Assembly (NCBI GenBank): GCA_934454215.1
Contig: CAKSGG010000005.1
Span: 8,430 to 72,429 of the forward strand
Source: an uncultured Clostridia bacterium
GTDB lineage: Bacteria > Bacillota > Clostridia > UBA1381
DNA length: 64,000 nt
Direction: 5' to 3'
Shown here one piece after another: positions 9,056-17,561 of this stretch. The position numbers and the translations under genes were made by a program. Under the pieces are notes generated by a model that searched no databases, was not told where the DNA came from, and saw nothing but the letters and a program-made list of their open reading frames with translations. How positions within the stretch are numbered: position 1 is the stretch's first letter; every line of letters begins with the position of its first letter.

Positions 9056-10476
9056 TTTACGCCGAACAATTCGCACGCTTTTTGATACTGCACATCAACC
9101 ACTTTTTGCAGTGTTGAAAATCTGCTTTCAATTCTCATTTGCGTTGCAATATCCAGAACGCCCGACGCACTTAAATTATTTACATACTGGAACTCCTTAA
9201 CGGCACTTTGCAAATCCTCGGTAAATACTCCGTTATCAACGCTTCCTTTATATATGCCGAGCATAAACAGGCGTTCCTTTGCGCCCTTAACCGTATCGGA
9301 GGTGCTGCCTAAAGCATAACGGTTTATAAAATCCATTTGCGTGTACTGTGAAACATCTATTTTTTCCGTATAATTTTTCACTTCAAAATCAGGCGTAAGC
9401 CCAACTTTGTTTATTTTCCTGCCGTTTCGGGTAACATACTGTCCCGACGTAAGCTTATAGCAGGAGCCGTTTGCAAGCGTATATGTCCTCTGAACAACCG
9501 CTTTTCCGTAAGTCTGCGTTCCCACAAGCTTGCCAACACCGCTGTCCTGAATGGCACTTGCAAGGATTTCAGCCGCTGACGCTGTGTTTTTGTTTACAAG
9601 AACAATATAGTTTTTATTCGTACTCGGCAGCTCCGAATAATACACTGTATCATATTCGGACTGACGGTATTTTACATCAACTATTTTGCCCTTCGGCACG
9701 ATAGTCTGCGCAATCTTTACAGCCGACGTAACAAGTCCTCCGGGGTTATCGCGGAGATTCATAATTATTTTTGTAACGCCGTTCTGCTCAAACAGCTTCT
9801 GAACCTCATAAAATTCCTCGGCGGTATTCTTGCCGAACGACATAATTTTGACATAACCAATATTCCCCTGTAAAATTTCACCTATTACCGTTGCCTCGTT
9901 TACTTCGGTTCTTGTCGCTATTATATCTATGTAATCATTGTCCCGCTGGACGGTAATTTTCAGAGTTGTGTTTATTTCGCCCATAAGGCTGTTTTTGATT
10001 TCATCGAGCGTTTTGTTTGATACGTCCTCGCCGTCTATGCGGATAATTTTATCTCCCTCTTTAAAGCCTGTTCTTTGCGCAAGCCCGTTTTCTTCCACAA
10101 AGCCCGTAATTTCGGCGTACTGACCTGTTTTTTTTAGCTCAAGCCCCACACCGTAGAATGTACCGTTTAAATTATTTACATATTCCTCATATTCCTCCGC
10201 AGTATAAAATGCGCTGTAATCATCAAGGCTTTCAAGAGTCTTTTTAAGCAGCATTACAAGCATTTCATCGTCGCCCTCAAGCAGCTTTGAAACGCCCATT
10301 TCCATAATTTTTTCAGCGGTTAAAGTATCGTCTATAAACTCTCCGGAGATATATTCGGAAACCTGTTTCCATGCGTTATATTCACCGCTTAACCGATAGT
10401 CTGCGGCAAAAACCGACGTGGCTGTGAATGTCACGGCGCAGGCAAGCATGAGCGCCGTGCGTTTTATAAAGTTCAT
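9049..10476 (-). CDS. S41 family C-terminal processing peptidase with peptidoglycan-binding domain
   Basis: This 475-residue exported serine protease has a signal peptide (residues 1-24, ending AVFA-like SVFAA), a PDZ domain at about 105-185, and the catalytic S41 domain with nucleophile S300 (NTASAAEILAS) and general base K325 (GTQTYGKAVVQ). A putative peptidoglycan-binding domain occupies roughly 385-455 (KERLFMLGIYKG to NNLSASGVLD). This arrangement is that of CtpA/CtpB-like proteases, which in spore formers cut signalling proteins at membrane interfaces. GGAGG lies 6 bases before the ATG. It is transcribed alone. CtpB-like function in sporulation is possible but not shown. Confidence 0.92.
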   Translation of the reverse strand: MNFIKRTALMLACAVTFTATSVFAADYRLSGEYNAWKQVSEYISGEFIDDTLTAEKIMEMGVSKLLEGDDEMLVMLLKKTLESLDDYSAFYTAEEYEEYVNNLNGTFYGVGLELKKTGQYAEITGFVEENGLAQRTGFKEGDKIIRIDGEDVSNKTLDEIKNSLMGEINTTLKITVQRDNDYIDIIATRTEVNEATVIGEILQGNIGYVKIMSFGKNTAEEFYEVQKLFEQNGVTKIIMNLRDNPGGLVTSAVKIAQTIVPKGKIVDVKYRQSEYDTVYYSELPSTNKNYIVLVNKNTASAAEILASAIQDSGVGKLVGTQTYGKAVVQRTYTLANGSCYKLTSGQYVTRNGRKINKVGLTPDFEVKNYTEKIDVSQYTQMDFINRYALGSTSDTVKGAKERLFMLGIYKGSVDNGVFTEDLQSAVKEFQYVNNLSASGVLDIATQMRIESRFSTLQKVVDVQYQKACELFGVNQ

Positions 10477-10499
10477 GTCATTCCTCCGCTATGCGAAAA

Positions 10500-10646
10500 A
10501 AAGCGAATAAATCAGCTTGTTTTTCGTGTCATTCTTTTTACACGGAAAAGAAACAAGTAGATTGCCGTCTGAAAATGCGATGTCGTATGCTTATACTTCG
10601 AGCATTTGAAGGCGGTGAGATACGACGTTTATTTTTCGTGTCATTT
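10500..10646. repeat. Dispersed intergenic palindromic repeat, copy A
   Basis: This stretch is closely similar to the array at 16262-16553: a core around 10552-10640 aligns base for base with 16341-16435 at roughly four-fifths identity. It holds a long imperfect hairpin whose arms are TTGCCGTCTGAAAATGC and GCATTTGAAGGCGGTGA, with an inner GTAT-GCTT-ATAC stem. A second small hairpin is CGTGT...ACACG near 10527-10545. Its right edge provides the TGA stop of the DUF1934 gene. It fits a REP/BIME-like element rather than a gene. Confidence 0.7.
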
Positions 10647-11024
10647 TATGGATATTTTCATATCATTATATATCCTCTGCCCCTGCATTGTCATAGTATA
10701 TATTATCCTGAGTTTTCCGCCGTTTTCGGTCAGCGCATTCACGATTTTTTCCGTAAATATTTCAATCTCAAACCTGCCGTAGGGCGTGTTGTACCATGAC
10801 AGAGTTTTTGCATTGCGCTCAAACGTCATTGTATTTTTTGTTTCGCCGCTGCGCTTAACGGTTATTTCTTTATCCGATATAATAATCATTACAGATACAT
10901 TTTCGGCAGAGGTATACATTATATATATTTTTCCGTTTTTAAAATGCAGCTTACATTCGGCGGTTTCCTCGATAATATCCTCTTCTCCGTCCGATGTCTG
11001 AGCATTTTTTATTTCTATTCTCAT
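10641..11024 (-). CDS. DUF1934 (YwiB-like) beta-barrel protein
   Basis: This 127-residue cytoplasmic protein matches the DUF1934/YwiB family of small calycin-like beta-barrels of unknown role. It is rich in alternating hydrophobic beta-strands and shows the family ending LRIIYTMTMQGQ. It begins one base after the murI stop and is the third gene of a ddl-murI-DUF1934 unit, so it may be linked to cell-wall precursor supply. Its TGA stop falls inside repeat copy A. No catalytic motif is visible. Confidence 0.8.
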   Translation of the reverse strand: MRIEIKNAQTSDGEEDIIEETAECKLHFKNGKIYIMYTSAENVSVMIIISDKEITVKRSGETKNTMTFERNAKTLSWYNTPYGRFEIEIFTEKIVNALTENGGKLRIIYTMTMQGQRIYNDMKISIK

Positions 11025-11025
11025 A

Positions 11026-11835
11026 TCAATATTTTTCTATATCTATTTTTTCAACAAGCCCGTCTATATTCTTTTCAAGAAATACCGAACCAAGCTCCTC
11101 AAAGTTTTGAACATTGTCGCTTACGTAATATCTGTACTGCTCCTTGTCGCGCTTTGTTCCGTGAAGCTTGCCATTATCAAACTTCTTTTTAAGGTATTTC
11201 GCCACTTCCACTCCTGCGTCTATCATTTTAACATTGTCGCCCATATATTCGATAATTGATTTCTTCAGCAGCGGATAATGCGTACAGCCGAGAATAAGCG
11301 TATCAACACCTGCTTTTTTTATTTCTTCAAGATATTCTTCAATAACCAGCTTTGCAACGGGCGTATCAAAATGACCGTTTTCAACAAGCGGGACAAACAG
11401 CGGACAAGCTTTTGTAAATGTCTGCATAGTACTGTCATATTCTTTTATTAGCCGTTCATATGAGCCGCTCCTGATTGTTCCTGGCGTTCCGATAATACCG
11501 ATTTTTTTATTTTTTGTTGCTCTCACTGCCGCATAAACCGTAGCGTCAACAACACCGACAATCGGCACATCAAATTCTTCCTTTATCTTAGGCAGTGACA
11601 CAGAGCTTGCCGTTCCGCAGGCAATGACTATCATTTTGACATCAAAGCTTTGCAAAAAACGAATATCGTTTCTCGTATATTTCAGTATCGTTTCTTCTCC
11701 GCGCGTACCGTACGGCACTCGTCCCGTATCACCGAAATATATTATGCTTTCATTCGGCAGCGACTTCATAATCTGTTTTACGGTAGTCAGTCCGCCCAAA
11801 CCCGAATCAAATACGCCTATCTTTCTGTTATCCAT
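11026..11835 (-). CDS. murI: Glutamate racemase
   Basis: This 269-residue enzyme makes D-glutamate for peptidoglycan from L-glutamate without a cofactor. Both catalytic cysteines are in place: VIACGTASS (about residue 72) and LGCTHYPLL (about residue 184). The N-terminal IGVFDSGLGGLT motif is typical. Its start overlaps the last base of ddl, and DUF1934 follows after one base, so the genes form an operon that supplies both D-amino acids (D-Glu and D-Ala-D-Ala) for the wall. Confidence 0.96.
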   Translation of the reverse strand: MDNRKIGVFDSGLGGLTTVKQIMKSLPNESIIYFGDTGRVPYGTRGEETILKYTRNDIRFLQSFDVKMIVIACGTASSVSLPKIKEEFDVPIVGVVDATVYAAVRATKNKKIGIIGTPGTIRSGSYERLIKEYDSTMQTFTKACPLFVPLVENGHFDTPVAKLVIEEYLEEIKKAGVDTLILGCTHYPLLKKSIIEYMGDNVKMIDAGVEVAKYLKKKFDNGKLHGTKRDKEQYRYYVSDNVQNFEELGSVFLEKNIDGLVEKIDIEKY

Positions 11836-12896
11836 TATTTGACTCTCTCCTCCGCAAGCTCTATCAGCTTATCAAGAAGCTCGCTATAGCCGATTCCCAC
11901 AGCGTCCCAAAGCTTCGGATACATACTGATATTTGTAAATCCGGGCAGTGTATTGATTTCATTCAGAACAACCGAACCGTCCGAATATTTTACAAAGAAA
12001 TCCACTCTCGAAAGCCCCTGACCGTCAAGCGCCTTAAAGCCTCTCACAGCATATTCTCTTATTTGGTTTATGGTTTCTTCGGGCAAATCCGCCGGAATTT
12101 GCAGTTTCGTTGAATTATCGTTATACTTAGCGTCAAAATCATAAAATTCAACAGTCGGAAGTATCTCGCCGACCGTTGCCGCCTTAGCGTCGAAATTACC
12201 CAAAACGGCGGTTTCAACCTCATGACCGTCTATACATTCCTCAACAAGAACTTTTCTGTCAAACTGACCCGCATTTTCAAGAGCGGCTTTCAGCTCGGCT
12301 CTGTCATGAGCCTTTCCCACGCCAACCGACGAGCCGGTGCAGGCAGGCTTTACAAATGCGGGATAACCGAGTTTATTCTCGATTTCATTCATTTTTTCTT
12401 CTATATCGTCGCCTTTTTTAACAACAACCCAGTCCGCTTGAGGGATACCGACAGAATCAAACACAAGCTTTGAATATGTCTTATCCATACCGTTTGCCGA
12501 CGCAAGCACACCCATTCCGACATACTTAATTCCCGACAGCTCAAACAAGCCCTGAATCGTTCCGTCCTCGCCGTATTCTCCGTGAAGAACAGGGAATATT
12601 ATATCAGGGTGTATTTTTGAAACTGTATTTTCCGTTTCAAATACTATTATGCTTTTGTCCTCCGCATCGGGCGAAATTAATGCCTTTTTCAGATTTGCCG
12701 TATCCTTTTCCCAATCGCCGTTTTCTATATTTGAATAGTCTCCCGTATATAAATACCATGCTCCGTTTTTTGTTATGCCTATAACCGATATATCGTACTT
12801 GCTTTTATCAAGATTACTCAAAACCGATGTTACAGACTTTCTTGATATTTCATGCTCCGGCGACTGACCGCCGAACACTACGCATATTTTCTTCAT
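11835..12896 (-). CDS. ddl: D-alanine--D-alanine ligase
   Basis: This 353-residue cytoplasmic ATP-grasp enzyme joins two D-alanines for the peptidoglycan stem. The N-terminal signature VVFGGQSPEHEIS is present, followed by ATP-grasp motifs (PACTGSSVGVGKA near residue 190, and NEINTLPGFT near residue 315 for Mg binding). It heads the ddl-murI-DUF1934 operon. A consensus promoter lies 33 bases upstream and AAGGGA precedes the ATG. Confidence 0.96.
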   Translation of the reverse strand: MKKICVVFGGQSPEHEISRKSVTSVLSNLDKSKYDISVIGITKNGAWYLYTGDYSNIENGDWEKDTANLKKALISPDAEDKSIIVFETENTVSKIHPDIIFPVLHGEYGEDGTIQGLFELSGIKYVGMGVLASANGMDKTYSKLVFDSVGIPQADWVVVKKGDDIEEKMNEIENKLGYPAFVKPACTGSSVGVGKAHDRAELKAALENAGQFDRKVLVEECIDGHEVETAVLGNFDAKAATVGEILPTVEFYDFDAKYNDNSTKLQIPADLPEETINQIREYAVRGFKALDGQGLSRVDFFVKYSDGSVVLNEINTLPGFTNISMYPKLWDAVGIGYSELLDKLIELAEERVK

Positions 12897-12928
12897 TATG
12901 TAATCATTCCCTTCAAATTTATAATATC

Positions 12929-12957
12929 ATTATACACTTTATTAAGATAAATTTCAA
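12929..12957 (-). promoter_or_regulatory. Sigma-A promoter for ddl-murI-DUF1934
   Basis: On the minus strand TTGAAA (12952-12957), a 17-base spacer and TATAAT (12929-12934) lie between the rluD-type gene and ddl. This separates the wall-precursor operon from the upstream gene set. Confidence 0.7.
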
Positions 12958-12968
12958 CCCATTTTGAC

Positions 12969-13877
12969 TTATTTATTCTTTTTTCGCAATATTTCCAGTA
13001 CATTTGCAAAATCATCGGGGATTTCCGATGTAAACTCCATAAGCTTTCCGCTTGACGGATGCTCAAAGCCAATCGTTTCAGCGTGCAGAAGCTGACCGCT
13101 CAGATTGAATTTTTCCTTTGCTGTTCCGTATGTTTTATCACCGACAATACTGTGACCTATCGATGCCATATGCACTCTGATTTGATGCGTTCGTCCCGTT
13201 TCAAGCCTGCACTTGACAAGCGTGTACCGACCAAACCTTTCCAGAACCTTTACATGAGTTACCGCCTCTCGTCCGCCGTACACAACAGCCATTTTTTTTC
13301 TGTCGTTAGGATGGCGTGCAATCGGCTTATCTATTGTAAATTCGTCCTCTTTTATGTTTCCGTTTACAAGCGCTGTATATCTGCGCAGAGCCTTTCTCGA
13401 TTTCAATTGCTCCGCAAGCTTTAAATGAGCCTCATTATTCTTTGCAACAACAAGCAAGCCCGATGTATCCTTATCTATTCTATGTACGATTCCGGGTCTT
13501 ATAACACCGTTTATCGCCGACAGATTGTCCTTACAGTGATACATCAGAGCATTTACAAGCGTACCGTTTGTATTGCCGGGCGCCGGATGAACAACCATTC
13601 CTTTCGGCTTATTGACAACAATTACGTCATTGTCCTCATATACAATATCAAGCTTTATATCCTCGGGGACAACTTCAATATTTTCGGGCTCCGGTAAATT
13701 TATTTTTACTGTATCGCCTATTTTGAGCTTATGCTTTTTTTCAACGGCTTTTCCGTTCACCTCAACAAGCTTTTCCTCACACAGATTTGCGGCATAGTTT
13801 CTTGATATGTCGGTATTGTCGGCAATAAGCTTATCAATTCTTCCGCATTCTTGAGCTGTAAATGTTATTTCATTCAT
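12969..13877 (-). CDS. RluD-family 23S rRNA pseudouridine synthase
   Basis: This 302-residue RNA-modifying enzyme has an N-terminal S4 RNA-binding domain (about 10-75) and an RluA/RluD catalytic domain with the HRIDKDTSGLLVVAK motif containing the catalytic aspartate (about residue 138). The later GRTHQIRVHMASIGHSIVGD motif is also conserved. It follows lspA by 12 bases, the usual arrangement in Firmicutes (lspA-rluD/ylyB). A promoter for ddl lies just after its end. Its exact uridine targets cannot be given from sequence. Confidence 0.94.
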   Translation of the reverse strand: MNEITFTAQECGRIDKLIADNTDISRNYAANLCEEKLVEVNGKAVEKKHKLKIGDTVKINLPEPENIEVVPEDIKLDIVYEDNDVIVVNKPKGMVVHPAPGNTNGTLVNALMYHCKDNLSAINGVIRPGIVHRIDKDTSGLLVVAKNNEAHLKLAEQLKSRKALRRYTALVNGNIKEDEFTIDKPIARHPNDRKKMAVVYGGREAVTHVKVLERFGRYTLVKCRLETGRTHQIRVHMASIGHSIVGDKTYGTAKEKFNLSGQLLHAETIGFEHPSSGKLMEFTSEIPDDFANVLEILRKKNK

Positions 13878-13889
13878 GACAGCCTCCTT

Positions 13890-14336
13890 TTATTTCTCAT
13901 TTGAAAATATCGAATAGAGTATCATTAAAGCAGCCCCTACGGTTATTGCAATATCAGCAATATTGAATATTGCAAAATTGATAAATGTTGTTTCTATAAA
14001 ATCCACCACATATCCGTAAAATATTCTGTCCCATGCGTTTGCAAGCGCACCGGCAAACATAAGCGTCAATGCAAAACACCACAGCTTATTTGTCGGACGC
14101 TTTTTTATAAAATAGACTATTACAAAAATACAAAACACAATCGACACAATCGAAAGTATTCCAAGCTTTCCGCTTAAAATGCTGAATGCCGCACCTTCAT
14201 TCTGAACATAGGTAAAATCAAACAGCGGAAGATGAGCAAATGTCTCGCCCAGATTTACATTCGACATTATCCATACTTTTGATAATCTGTCTGCGGCAAT
14301 TATCAGCACCGCAATTATTATATATACAATATACAT
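13890..14336 (-). CDS. lspA: Lipoprotein signal peptidase (signal peptidase II)
   Basis: This 148-residue membrane aspartyl protease removes the signal peptides of diacylated prolipoproteins. Four membrane spans can be read. The conserved NEGAAFSIL, ANAWDR, VVDFI and FNIADIAI blocks are present, with catalytic aspartates at D112 and D128. It follows tsaD by 4 bases and precedes the RluD-type gene, so it is part of the same transcript. At least one clear lipoprotein substrate (the amino-acid binding protein at 34.5 kb) is encoded in this window. Confidence 0.95.
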   Translation of the reverse strand: MYIVYIIIAVLIIAADRLSKVWIMSNVNLGETFAHLPLFDFTYVQNEGAAFSILSGKLGILSIVSIVFCIFVIVYFIKKRPTNKLWCFALTLMFAGALANAWDRIFYGYVVDFIETTFINFAIFNIADIAITVGAALMILYSIFSNEK

Positions 14337-14340
14337 TCGT

Positions 14341-15354
14341 TTACTCCAATTTTAAATTTGCAGCAGCATTGAGCGTCATATCTGCCCTGTCACCGTTTAT
14401 ATAACCGTAATATCCCGCACAGGCAATCATTACCGCATTATCGGTACATAAAACGGGAGACGGATATAAAACCGTCATATTTTCTTTTTCGGCATATTCT
14501 TTCATCTTGCTGCGCAGTGCGCTGTTTGACGCCACACCGCCCGCAAGCGTTATTATTTTGTTTCCCGTACGCTTTGCTGCCTCAATCGTATGCGTACAAA
14601 GTGCGTCCGTTACCGCTTCCTGAAAGCTTGCGGCAATATCGGCTTTGTTATATTCTTCATGATTTTGTTCCAATTTATGCAGATAATTTATAACTGCCGT
14701 CTTTACTCCGCTAAAGCTGAAATCAAGCGAATCCTTATCCATTTTTACTCTCGGGAACTGCACCGCATTTTTATTGCCCTCTTTTGCAAGCTTATCTATC
14801 AGAGGGCCGCCCGGGTAACCCAAACCGAGAACTCTTGCAATTTTGTCAAAAGCCTCGCCTGCCGCATCATCTCTCGTTCTTCCCAATATGTTAAATTTAT
14901 TATAGTCCTCAACCTCAACAATATGGCTGTGACCGCCCGACGCAACAAGACACACAAACGGCGGTTTCAATTCCTTATGCTCAACAAAATTCGCACATAT
15001 ATGTCCCTTTATATGATGTACCGGAACAAGCGGTTTTTTCAGCGCATATGCAAGCGCCTTTGCCGTTGATACGCCGACAAGCAGTGCACCTACCAGTCCC
15101 GGGCCGTACGTTACCGCAATTGCGGTAATATCGTCAAATGTTACACCTGCGTCCTCCAACGCCTTGTCGATAACGTCATCTATAACCTGTATATGCTGTC
15201 TTGACGCAACCTCGGGCACAACGCCGCCGAATTTCTTATGAATATCTATCTGTGTATTTATAACATTCGACAAAACCTCACGGCCGTTTTTTACCACCGC
15301 CGCCGCAGTTTCATCGCATGAGCTTTCAATGCCCAAAATCAAAATATCATTCAT
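14341..15354 (-). CDS. tsaD: tRNA N6-adenosine threonylcarbamoyltransferase
   Basis: This 337-residue enzyme transfers threonylcarbamoyl to A37 of ANN-decoding tRNAs. The family opening [15 protein letters not shown], the metal-binding HHIKGH motif (about residue 113) and the ASGGHSHI and LAGGVASN nucleotide-site motifs are all visible. It overlaps rimI by 8 bases. The Sua5 enzyme that makes the threonylcarbamoyl-AMP donor is encoded about 1.2 kb upstream on the same strand, so two steps of one pathway are neighbours here; tsaB and tsaE are not in the window. Confidence 0.97.
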   Translation of the reverse strand: MNDILILGIESSCDETAAAVVKNGREVLSNVINTQIDIHKKFGGVVPEVASRQHIQVIDDVIDKALEDAGVTFDDITAIAVTYGPGLVGALLVGVSTAKALAYALKKPLVPVHHIKGHICANFVEHKELKPPFVCLVASGGHSHIVEVEDYNKFNILGRTRDDAAGEAFDKIARVLGLGYPGGPLIDKLAKEGNKNAVQFPRVKMDKDSLDFSFSGVKTAVINYLHKLEQNHEEYNKADIAASFQEAVTDALCTHTIEAAKRTGNKIITLAGGVASNSALRSKMKEYAEKENMTVLYPSPVLCTDNAVMIACAGYYGYINGDRADMTLNAAANLKLE

Positions 15355-15793
15355 CTGTATTTAACCTCTTCGCCATTATAACGGCATCTTCATTATTATC
15401 ACTGTAATAGCGTTTGCGCTCGCCTATCGGCTCAAATCCGAATTTTGAATACAAGCCTCTTGCCGGCTTGTTGCCCTTGCGAACCTCTAAATTTAACTGA
15501 ACCAGCCCCATTGAAACGGCACGGTTCACAAGCTTTTTTAAAATCTCACTGCCGACTCCGCACCGTCTGTATTCGGGCAAAACCGCAATATTTGTTATAT
15601 CGCCCTCGTCTGCCGCCTGCCAGAATCCGCCGTAGCCAACAAGTTTCTCATTTTCCGCCGCCACAAAATATACGGCAATCGGGTTTTCCATTTCATCTGC
15701 AAATGCCTGCCATGACCACGGAATTGAAAAACATATTTTATCAAGCTCCGCAATTTCTTTTACATCTGCCGGCGTCATACTTCTAATTTCCAT
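15347..15793 (-). CDS. rimI: Ribosomal-protein-alanine N-acetyltransferase (GNAT)
   Basis: This 148-residue GNAT acetyltransferase has the acetyl-CoA motif (V)[17 protein letters not shown] near residue 75-92 and the closing [20 protein letters not shown] stretch typical of RimI, which acetylates the N-terminus of S18. It overlaps tsaD by 8 bases and the phosphatase gene by 11, so translation is coupled. Its linkage with tsaD is common across bacteria and supports the RimI name. Confidence 0.92.
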   Translation of the reverse strand: MEIRSMTPADVKEIAELDKICFSIPWSWQAFADEMENPIAVYFVAAENEKLVGYGGFWQAADEGDITNIAVLPEYRRCGVGSEILKKLVNRAVSMGLVQLNLEVRKGNKPARGLYSKFGFEPIGERKRYYSDNNEDAVIMAKRLNTDE

Positions 15794-16232
15794 TTTGAAT
15801 ATCCGCTATTTTCTCGGCAACATCAACAAGAGCGTCATATATTTCTCTTGCGGTTTCCTCATAGTCCTCCAAATCGCCGCCGTACGGGTCGGAAATATCT
15901 CCGCTGCCGCCGCCGTACTCCTTGATTGTGTACACATCACCGCCCGCCATAGGCTTTAACAGCTCCTTATGAGCCTCCGTCATTGTCAGGATAATGTCGC
16001 TTTTTTCAATCAGCTCTTCTGTAATCGGCTTTGTGCGGTGGAAAGTCAAATCAATTCCCATTTCCTCCATTGCCTTGATTGCGTATTCGGACGCTGTTTG
16101 TCCCACAGTCGCAAAAAGTCCTGCGGATTCAATAAGCACGTCCAAATCATTTTCAATTGCGATTTTTTCCATAATAGCCGCCGCCATAGGCGAACGGCAC
16201 GTATTGCCTGTGCATACAAATAATATGTTCAT
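15783..16232 (-). CDS. Low-molecular-weight protein arginine/tyrosine phosphatase (YwlE-like)
   Basis: This 149-residue phosphatase has the CX5R P-loop FVCTGNTCRSP at its N-terminus and the general-acid loop ISDPYGGD at about residue 112. The threonine inside the P-loop (CTGNTCR) is the feature that favours phospho-arginine in YwlE, so arginine phosphatase activity is likely. The start at 16232 is chosen because GGAGG lies 8 bases upstream; an in-frame ATG at 16247 overlaps the ribosome site. It heads the ywlE-rimI-tsaD-lspA-rluD run and follows a 300-bp gap filled by repeats. Confidence 0.9.
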   Translation of the reverse strand: MNILFVCTGNTCRSPMAAAIMEKIAIENDLDVLIESAGLFATVGQTASEYAIKAMEEMGIDLTFHRTKPITEELIEKSDIILTMTEAHKELLKPMAGGDVYTIKEYGGGSGDISDPYGGDLEDYEETAREIYDALVDVAEKIADIQNGN

Positions 16233-16261
16233 AAAATTTTCCTCCATTTCAGATACGCCGT

Positions 16262-16553
16262 AAAAGCGGTATAACCGTACTTCAAGCGTTTGCTTTTGAG
16301 ATAAGATGCACCGCTTGTCTTTACACCCTCGTTGTCGGGAAAGAGAAGCAAGCAGATTGCTGTTTGAAAATGCGATGTAGTATGTCTATACTTCGAGCAT
16401 TTGAAAACGGCAAGATGCGCCGCTTATCTTTACACTCTCGTTGTCGGGAAAGAGAAGCAAGCAGATTGCTCAAACGCAAGCCGCAGACGTATAACCATAC
16501 TTCAAGTGCTTGCTTTTGAGATAAGATGCGCTGCTTATCTTTCCCGACAATGG
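16262..16553. repeat. Intergenic palindromic repeat array, copy B (about 2.6 units of ~110 bp)
   Basis: Units begin at about 16269, 16380 and 16489, giving periods of 111 and 109 bases. A 31-base block (16331-16361) recurs exactly at 16440-16470. Each unit contains an inner stem (AGTAT-GTCT-ATACT at the second unit) inside longer imperfect arms (TTGCTGTTTGAAAATGC with GCATTTGAAAACGGCAA). The right end is an inverted copy of the GTCGGGAAAGAGAAGC block and runs into the sua5 gene, encoding its last codons and TAA stop. The array fills the whole gap between sua5 and the phosphatase gene, and is the same family as copy A at 10.5 kb. Confidence 0.8.
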
Positions 16554-17557
16554 ATAATATTGTAGCCTGCCGCCTTATACAGTCTGTTTTTCACAGCCAT
16601 ATCATAGCCGTCTCTCTCACAAAATTCAGCAAATACAAGCTCCGCTCCGAGCTTATCAAAATCCCTTAATGCCGAAAATAAATTCTTTGCGTATTCTCTG
16701 CCGTTTTCACCGCCATGTATCATAACGGGCTTGTCGTATACATTTCCGTATATTGTCAGCACTCCCGTAACCTTATCACTGTTTTGTTCAAGCAATTCCT
16801 TTATTTTATTCTGAACTGCCTTACATTCTCCCTCAACAACTATCACTTGTGCGTCGGGCGCATAATGACGGTATTTCATACCGGGGCATTTGGGCTGTTC
16901 ACCGTCCTTAACGGTGTGCATTATATTTTTGTCAACCTGCGTTTCGGGAACAACGTCACGAAGCATATCAACCGTTATACCTCCGGGGCGCAGCAATACG
17001 GGAATATCTCCCGATGCGTCGACTATCGTCGATTCCACGCCGACCTCACAGCTTTCTCCGTTAATAATCGCAGCAATACGCCCGTCCATGTCAGCCGCAA
17101 CATCACTCGCACGGGTAGGGCTGGGCTTGCCCGATAAATTCGCACTCGGTGCGGCAATAAATCTTTCCGATTTCTTTATAAACTCCTTCGCCGTTCTGTT
17201 CTCGGGAAAACGTATTCCCACTGTATCAAGTCCCGCAGTCACCGCATCGGGAATATCGGGCTGTTTCTTTAATATAACGGTAAACGGTCCGGGCATAAAT
17301 GCTTCTATCAGCCTTCTTGCGTTTTCGTTTACTTCCCTTGCAAGCCTGATTATATCATTCTTATCCGCAATATGAACAATAAGCGGATTGTCGGACGGTC
17401 TGCCCTTTGCCTCAAATATTTTCTTTACCGCCGTTTCGTTCATAGCGTCCGCACCCAAGCCGTAAACCGTCTCAGTCGGGAATGCAACAAGCTCGCCCGC
17501 TCTTATAAGCTCACCCGATTTTTCAAGCTCGTTTGTTTCAATTATAAGCGTTTTCAT
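16535..17557 (-). CDS. L-threonylcarbamoyladenylate synthase (Sua5/YwlC type)
   Basis: This 340-residue enzyme makes threonylcarbamoyl-AMP from threonine, bicarbonate and ATP, the donor for TsaD. The YrdC domain (about 1-205) has GELVAFPTETVYGLGAD, the KGRPSDNPLIVHI motif and the SANLSGKPSPT motif. A linker (PGMKYRHYAPDA) and a C-terminal Sua5 domain (about 215-340) follow, so it is the long form. Its last five residues (HCRER) and TAA lie in repeat array B. It follows pncB by 4 bases. Confidence 0.95.
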   Translation of the reverse strand: MKTLIIETNELEKSGELIRAGELVAFPTETVYGLGADAMNETAVKKIFEAKGRPSDNPLIVHIADKNDIIRLAREVNENARRLIEAFMPGPFTVILKKQPDIPDAVTAGLDTVGIRFPENRTAKEFIKKSERFIAAPSANLSGKPSPTRASDVAADMDGRIAAIINGESCEVGVESTIVDASGDIPVLLRPGGITVDMLRDVVPETQVDKNIMHTVKDGEQPKCPGMKYRHYAPDAQVIVVEGECKAVQNKIKELLEQNSDKVTGVLTIYGNVYDKPVMIHGGENGREYAKNLFSALRDFDKLGAELVFAEFCERDGYDMAVKNRLYKAAGYNIIHCRER

Positions 17558-17561
17558 TTAG

